Positions 6,441 to 10,148 of a stretch of DNA of 10,148 nt are shown here, one piece after another. Where the stretch lies: positions 1-10,148 of the forward strand of contig JBGSQC010000150.1 in the NCBI GenBank assembly GCA_041738295.1, given 5' to 3'. The stretch is from Zhengella sp041738295. Its GTDB lineage: Bacteria; Pseudomonadota; Alphaproteobacteria; Rhizobiales; Rhizobiaceae. The translations under genes were made by a program, and so were the position numbers. The notes under the pieces were generated by a model that was not told where the DNA came from, made no database searches, and was given only the letters and a program-made list of their open reading frames with translations. The first letter of the stretch is position 1, and each line of letters begins with the position of its first letter.

Positions 6441-7865
6441 TCAATTGCAGTAGCGCGCCACCACAGGCGCATTGCAGACGGCCTCGAAGTCCGGCTGGCG
6501 GCGAAGCCTCGTGTCGAGGATCTCGGCTGCGGCAGCCAATCCCGCTCCGGCCAGGATGCCGGCGAGAATGCCTGCGATCAGGAAGAGGATGCGGCCCGGC
6601 GTGACGGGTGACACCGGATCGACCGGAGCATCGATCACCTTGATGCGTTCCGGGGCTTCGAATTCACCCAGCGCCCCGGTGATCTTGGCATTGTCGAAGC
6701 GCTTGGAAATGGCATCGTGGCTCTCCTGCGCCAGCCGCATTTCCTCTTCCAGCCGCTTCTGCTCCTGCAGCACGGGGCCGGTCTCGGCAATCGCGGTGTG
6801 GATGCCGGTGATTTCCTTTTCTATGGCCGCTGTTTCCTCCCTGAGACGCAGATAATCCGAATTGCTTTCCTGAAGCAGCGTCATCTGCGAGACCAGCAGA
6901 GGCGGTGTCTTGCCGTCGTTCTGGCTGAGCGATCCCGCTGCAAGGTTCCACAACCGGTCAAGATCGGCGCCCTGCATGGCATTGGCATCTCCCATCAGGG
7001 TTTCGCGCTCGGCTTCGAGGCGCTTGAGGAAGCGCAGCTCGGCCTGCACGGCCGAATGTTCTTCGGTGTAGCGCGTCTTCAACTCGCCCAGCCGGCGCGT
7101 TGCCTTCATGATGTCGTCCTCGATGCGGCCGATCACCGGATTGGTGCCGATCAGGCGCTGGCGTACATCGCCCAGCTGCGCTTCGGCGGCTTTAAGAGCC
7201 ATGCGATTGTCCGACAGCTTCTGTTCGAGCGCGGAAAGGCGGGTAACGAGGCTGCTTTCAAGATTGGGCAGGCGGGCGCTGTTGGTGCGCTTGAATTCGG
7301 CATAGACCTGCTGAACCTCGGCAAGGCGCTTGGAGCGCTCGTCCAGTTCCTGGCGAAGGAACACCTGGCTGTCCTTGATGGAGCTGCGCTCCGGAGCAAG
7401 CAGCTTCTCGACAAAATGGCGGGTGAGCGCGGTCAGCGTCGCGGCCATGCCTTTGGGCGATCCGCCGCGAATGGAAAAGCCGACAAGATCATTGCCCATC
7501 AGGTCAACCGAGATGGACGAGGAGAGGGCGCGCACCTTGTCGGCGCGCTCATCGGCGGGCGACTGGGCATTGATCGCGCCGGTGTCTTCCAGCACGGCCT
7601 CGAGGATGTGCGAGGAATGCACCAGCGTCTTCAGCGCCGGCATGCGTTCCTTGAGATTGGGCCCGACGGCCAGATCATTCAGGAACGGGTTCAGCTTGGC
7701 GGTTTCCTGCACGAGAATGGTGGAGCGCGCGACATAGGCTTTCGGGGCCAGGCCACCGGCGACAAAGGCGATCGGCGGCAGCGCCAGCATCGGCACCACG
7801 ATCAGGTAGCGGCGGCGCCAGGCGACTTCGCCCAACAGCATGAGAAGGCTTGGGATGTCGCGCAT
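6441..7865 (-). CDS. Wzz/GumC-type polysaccharide co-polymerase (chain-length determinant), no kinase domain
   Basis: Inner-membrane protein of 474 residues predicted to set polysaccharide chain length and/or assist export with an outer-membrane partner. A first membrane helix at about 19-39 (RYLIVVPMLALPPIAFVAGG) is followed by the typical Wzz segment AYVARSTILVQET. A long coiled-coil periplasmic region (about 165-410) comes next. Then comes the proline-rich PVDPVSPVTPGR just before the second membrane helix (about 426-447). Only about 26 residues follow, so the C-terminal tyrosine autokinase domain of Wzc/ExoP is absent. The ATG follows the lipoprotein stop by 4 bases, with AAGG 12 bases upstream inside that gene, so the two are translationally coupled. 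It ends facing the LuxO-like gene. The product is clear as a family; the polymer is unknown. Confidence 0.9.
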   Translation of the reverse strand: MRDIPSLLMLLGEVAWRRRYLIVVPMLALPPIAFVAGGLAPKAYVARSTILVQETAKLNPFLNDLAVGPNLKERMPALKTLVHSSHILEAVLEDTGAINAQSPADERADKVRALSSSISVDLMGNDLVGFSIRGGSPKGMAATLTALTRHFVEKLLAPERSSIKDSQVFLRQELDERSKRLAEVQQVYAEFKRTNSARLPNLESSLVTRLSALEQKLSDNRMALKAAEAQLGDVRQRLIGTNPVIGRIEDDIMKATRRLGELKTRYTEEHSAVQAELRFLKRLEAERETLMGDANAMQGADLDRLWNLAAGSLSQNDGKTPPLLVSQMTLLQESNSDYLRLREETAAIEKEITGIHTAIAETGPVLQEQKRLEEEMRLAQESHDAISKRFDNAKITGALGEFEAPERIKVIDAPVDPVSPVTPGRILFLIAGILAGILAGAGLAAAAEILDTRLRRQPDFEAVCNAPVVARYCN

Positions 7866-7869
7866 GGCG

Positions 7870-8721
7870 TCACTGCACCTTGCCGGTGAAGGGTTCGTAT
7901 TCGACCCGAACCGCGCCTTCGCTCATGGAAGGATCATAGCTCATGCCGGGGGTTCCTCCGGTCACCTGCGAGACGGCGCGGGCGACAGCCTGGGCTGAAG
8001 CCAGCACCTCAAAGCCGGATCCGGCAAGACGGCCAACCACGATGCGGCGTGCCGTGCGGCCACCAAGGGCTTTAAGGCGGAGCGCCATGGCATCCTCATC
8101 GGGAACTGATTTGCCGTCCGCCATGACAAACTCATGCAGGTCGGCGGCGGCCATCGGCGTGGCAACCGCTGCGGTGACAATGCTGTTGTCGGGGCTGTTG
8201 TCGGGAGCCGAGGCGGCATCAGTAACCGGTGTTGCCGGGCCGGTGATGGCGGTATCCAGTCCGGCTTGCGTCCCGGTGGATTTCGAGCGGTGCATGGCAA
8301 GCGCTGCCTGCCAGGTGGCCTGCGCTTCGGCAATATCAACTTGGGGTTCTTCGCCGGTGGCTTCCGGTGTCTGCGGCTCGGCCGGAATGTCGCGCAGGGC
8401 CTGCATTTCGCGGGCGCGGTTGAAGAGCGCTTGCGCGTCATCCTTGCCGGCAGTTGTTTCCGCGGATGCCTCAGGCGGCAAGGCCTCAGCCTGACGGCGG
8501 CGATATTCCTGCTCGACCTCAGACAAGGCGGCGGTCTGGCGCGTTGCAGTGGTTTCTTCGGCCAATGGGGCGGTATCAGGCTGCTGCTGGCGCACTGCAT
8601 CGGCGGTGACTGCCAGGCGCACATCGTTCGGCAGGTTGTCCATTGCGTTTTGCGAAGCGCACCCGCCAAGCGCCGTTGCAGAAAGCAAAGCCAAGGTGGT
8701 GAAAAGCGATTTCCGGTTCAT
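7870..8721 (-). CDS. Outer-membrane lipoprotein of unknown function in the polysaccharide operon
   Basis: Predicted lipoprotein of 283 residues. The signal peptide MNRKSLFTTLALLSATALGG ends in lipobox LGGC with Cys21; Ala at +2 predicts the outer membrane. The middle (about 35-200) is rich in Ala, Glu, Gln, Thr and Pro, low in complexity and probably disordered. The C-terminal 85 residues (LHEFVMADGKSVPDEDAMAL to VRVEYEP) look folded, with an alternating beta/alpha pattern faintly like CpaD-type pilus lipoproteins; I do not recognise the family. The ATG at 8719-8721 was chosen over 8754 because it begins the signal peptide and has AGGAG 9 bases upstream; 8754 would also lie upstream of the transcription start predicted for the sigma-54-like promoter. 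Tight coupling to the chain-length gene suggests a role in polymer export or attachment. Confidence 0.8.
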   Translation of the reverse strand: MNRKSLFTTLALLSATALGGCASQNAMDNLPNDVRLAVTADAVRQQQPDTAPLAEETTATRQTAALSEVEQEYRRRQAEALPPEASAETTAGKDDAQALFNRAREMQALRDIPAEPQTPEATGEEPQVDIAEAQATWQAALAMHRSKSTGTQAGLDTAITGPATPVTDAASAPDNSPDNSIVTAAVATPMAAADLHEFVMADGKSVPDEDAMALRLKALGGRTARRIVVGRLAGSGFEVLASAQAVARAVSQVTGGTPGMSYDPSMSEGAVRVEYEPFTGKVQ

Positions 8722-8756
8722 GTTAGGCAACTCCTGAGTGGATCTGCCAATCATGT

Positions 8757-8773
8757 TTCAAGAAGCGTGCCAG
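8757..8773 (-). promoter_or_regulatory. Sigma-54-like -24/-12 promoter upstream of the lipoprotein gene
   Basis: On the minus strand the sequence reads CTGGCACGCTTCTTGAA, against the consensus YTGGCACGNNNNTTGCW. The -24 box is perfect, the GG-to-TTG spacing is exact, and the one core mismatch is GA for GC at -12. Transcription would start near 8746, giving a 25-base leader that holds the AGGAG ribosome binding site (8731-8735) before the lipoprotein ATG. It lies in the 61-base gap after the glycosyltransferase stop. The -12 mismatch weakens it. Confidence 0.5.
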
Positions 8774-8782
8774 AACGCCGCC

Positions 8783-9916
8783 TCAAAGGGCGGCGATCAA
8801 ACTGGCAACTTGCGCCGTGCGGGCTTCCCAGCTTTCGGATGCGAGGGTAGGCGCATGAGTGCGGAAGGCGGGCGCGTTGGTGTCTGCGGCGAGGATCGCA
8901 TCAGCCAGATCCTGACCCTCACCCGGAACAGCGACAGGCGCACCGGTCGCGGTGATGGCGGGAAAGGCGTAAGTGGCCGCCACAGGCGTTCCGGTCGCCA
9001 GATATTCGCGCAGCTTCAGCGGATTGGAGGCGTCGATTTGGCGGTTGCGCCGGAACGGCAGCAGCGACACGGTCCAATGCTGTGACCAGCGCGGCAGCTC
9101 GCCATGGGGAAGGGCCGGCTCCAGCTGAATGTTGGCAAGTCCGTTGAGCGCAGAGATATCCGTCTCCACCCGGCCGATCAGCACGAAAGTCCAGTCGGGC
9201 AGGCGGCGGGCGGTGGCGGCGATGGCCTCGACGTCGATCCAGCCGTTGAGCGAGCCGTAGAAGCCTGCGACCTTGCCCTTCGGCATGGTGGCCGCGCGCG
9301 GCGCCGGATCGGCAAAAAGATCATAGTCCACGCCGTGCGGCAGATGTACGGTCTTGGCCGGGTCAAACCGGCTGGCGATTTCAGGGCTTGCGGCAAGGAT
9401 CAGGTCGGCCTTGCGGGCCAGTTCCAGTTCCATGGCCAGAACCGGCTTGTGGTCAACGCCATGAAGCGCGGCGAAATCATCGCCTGCGTAATAGACGACT
9501 GCGCGCTCATCGAATGCGCCAAGCAGCGGCAGGGCGGTCGGCAACGAGGTCCAGAGTACCGGGCGGCGGATGCTGTTGGCTTCCATGGCGGTGCGAACCT
9601 GACGCCCGACCGTTGCGCGGTTGACAGCTCCTGCCAGCGCCGATCCCGGCCACGGAATGGCGCGCGGTTCAATGAGAGCTGCGAAGGGATGGTCTGGCGC
9701 CGCGTCCATGAAGGCAACGGCCGGACGCGGCGCCAGCATCCGGCCAGCCTTGCCGGCCAGACGGGAACAATCACGAAGGGAAAGCTGCGGGCGGCGCAGC
9801 CCGAGCGAATTGACCCAGACAATCCTGCGGTCAGCTGCGAGGCGCCGCACCAGATGCTGGGTCGAGGACGGGTGACGGCCCCAGTCCTCGCCGAAGACGA
9901 TCATGTCATGCGGCAT
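8783..9916 (-). CDS. GT-B glycosyltransferase (family GT4-like)
   Basis: Cytoplasmic glycosyltransferase of 377 residues, predicted to add a sugar to a lipid-linked polysaccharide repeat. The N-terminal half holds MIVFGEDWGRHPSSTQHLVR and VVYYAGDDFAAL. The donor-binding half holds HLPHGVDYDLF, VAGFYGSLNGWIDVEAIA, WTFVLIGRV and the sugar-nucleotide region NPLKLREYLATGTPVAAT, as in GT-B transferases of capsule and teichuronic-acid-like clusters. The frame is open to 10081, but the extra residues are acetyltransferase DNA read in another frame. ATG 9914-9916 is chosen because AAGGA lies 8 bases upstream. It overlaps the acetyltransferase stop by 11 bases, showing translational coupling. Donor and acceptor cannot be told from sequence. 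Confidence 0.88.
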   Translation of the reverse strand: MPHDMIVFGEDWGRHPSSTQHLVRRLAADRRIVWVNSLGLRRPQLSLRDCSRLAGKAGRMLAPRPAVAFMDAAPDHPFAALIEPRAIPWPGSALAGAVNRATVGRQVRTAMEANSIRRPVLWTSLPTALPLLGAFDERAVVYYAGDDFAALHGVDHKPVLAMELELARKADLILAASPEIASRFDPAKTVHLPHGVDYDLFADPAPRAATMPKGKVAGFYGSLNGWIDVEAIAATARRLPDWTFVLIGRVETDISALNGLANIQLEPALPHGELPRWSQHWTVSLLPFRRNRQIDASNPLKLREYLATGTPVAATYAFPAITATGAPVAVPGEGQDLADAILAADTNAPAFRTHAPTLASESWEARTAQVASLIAAL

Positions 9917-10148
9917 GGCTGAGGTCCTTCGGGTCCAGATGACGGATGACCCGCGCAGGCGATCCGGCGGCCAGCACGAAGGGTGGCAGGTCCCTGGTGA
10001 CCGTTGATCCGGCTCCCACGACCGTGCCCTGCCCGATGGTGACGCCCGGCAGAACGATGACGCCGGTTGCCAGCCAGACATCGCGCTCCAGCACGATGTC
10101 GCCGCACTGGTCGTCGGTTTCCGGCAGGCCAGCGGCCCGGTCAGCGGC
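9906..10148 (-). CDS. Hexapeptide-repeat (LbH) acetyltransferase, WcaF/NodL-like (partial, 5' end off the window)
   Basis: Only the last 80 residues are visible. They are the C-terminal part of a left-handed beta-helix acyltransferase: repeats of the [LIV]-G-x4 type in VWLATGVIVLPGVTIGQG and TVVGAGSTVTRDLPPFVL, then the closing AAGSPARVIR found in nearly all WcaF, NodL and Maa-type O-acetyltransferases. It probably acetylates a sugar of the polysaccharide made by this cluster, with acetyl-CoA as donor. The frame is open to the right edge, and its first codon in the window is GCC at 10146-10148. The stop overlaps the glycosyltransferase start by 11 bases, so it leads the operon segment seen here. 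Confidence 0.88.
   Translation of the reverse strand, partial: AADRAAGLPETDDQCGDIVLERDVWLATGVIVLPGVTIGQGTVVGAGSTVTRDLPPFVLAAGSPARVIRHLDPKDLSHAA

Noticed and set aside
5638..6444. Minus-strand open frame of about 268 codons opposite the regulator gene
   Set aside because: The plus strand encodes unmistakable AAA+ and helix-turn-helix motifs; the antisense product has none.
6717..7889. Plus-strand open frame of about 390 codons opposite the chain-length gene
   Set aside because: The minus-strand frame has membrane helices and Wzz motifs. The plus-strand product has no motif and is typical of a shadow in GC-rich DNA.

Overview
The window is GC-rich, densely coded DNA with short intergenic gaps (none above about 130 bases). 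It looks like the chromosome of an alphaproteobacterium, probably Hyphomicrobiales (Rhizobiales). The basis is protein style: a stachydrine/dimethylglycine-demethylase-like flavoprotein with a divergent TetR regulator, a small secreted 'molybdopterin-dependent oxidoreductase'-type protein next to a hybrid kinase, and a GumC-type chain-length protein. The taxonomic call is inference from recognition, not from a search. No rRNA, tRNA, CRISPR array or insertion sequence was seen.

Region 1 (1-1974) is a divergent pair. A partial minus-strand TMADH/2,4-dienoyl-CoA-reductase-type flavoprotein runs off the left edge. A plus-strand TetR-family regulator faces away from it across an AT-rich spacer holding an imperfect palindrome that could be the operator.

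Region 2 (2100-6399) is a plus-strand signalling cassette: a secreted cysteine-free SUOX-fold protein, a membrane hybrid histidine kinase (HisKA-HATPase-REC-HPt) and a LuxO/SypG-like sigma-54-dependent response regulator. Together they could form a complete phosphorelay, His257 > Asp547 > His692 > Asp56 of the regulator. The kinase reading frame is cut by a single in-frame amber codon (TAG, 3229-3231) between its membrane sensor and catalytic core. Everything downstream stays open in the same frame.

Region 3 (6441-10148) is on the minus strand and converges on the regulator, with a GC-rich hairpin between them. In transcription order it encodes a hexapeptide-repeat acetyltransferase (partial), a GT-B glycosyltransferase, a lipoprotein of unknown function and a Wzz/GumC-type chain-length protein. 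This is part of a surface or exopolysaccharide locus. Just upstream of the lipoprotein gene is a sigma-54-like -24/-12 element with correct spacing and one -12 mismatch.

The most interesting reading is that the sigma-54-dependent phosphorelay controls the adjacent polysaccharide genes, as SypF/SypG control syp in Vibrio fischeri. In this strain the input half of the kinase appears uncoupled by the amber codon. The domain calls are strong; the regulatory link is inference.
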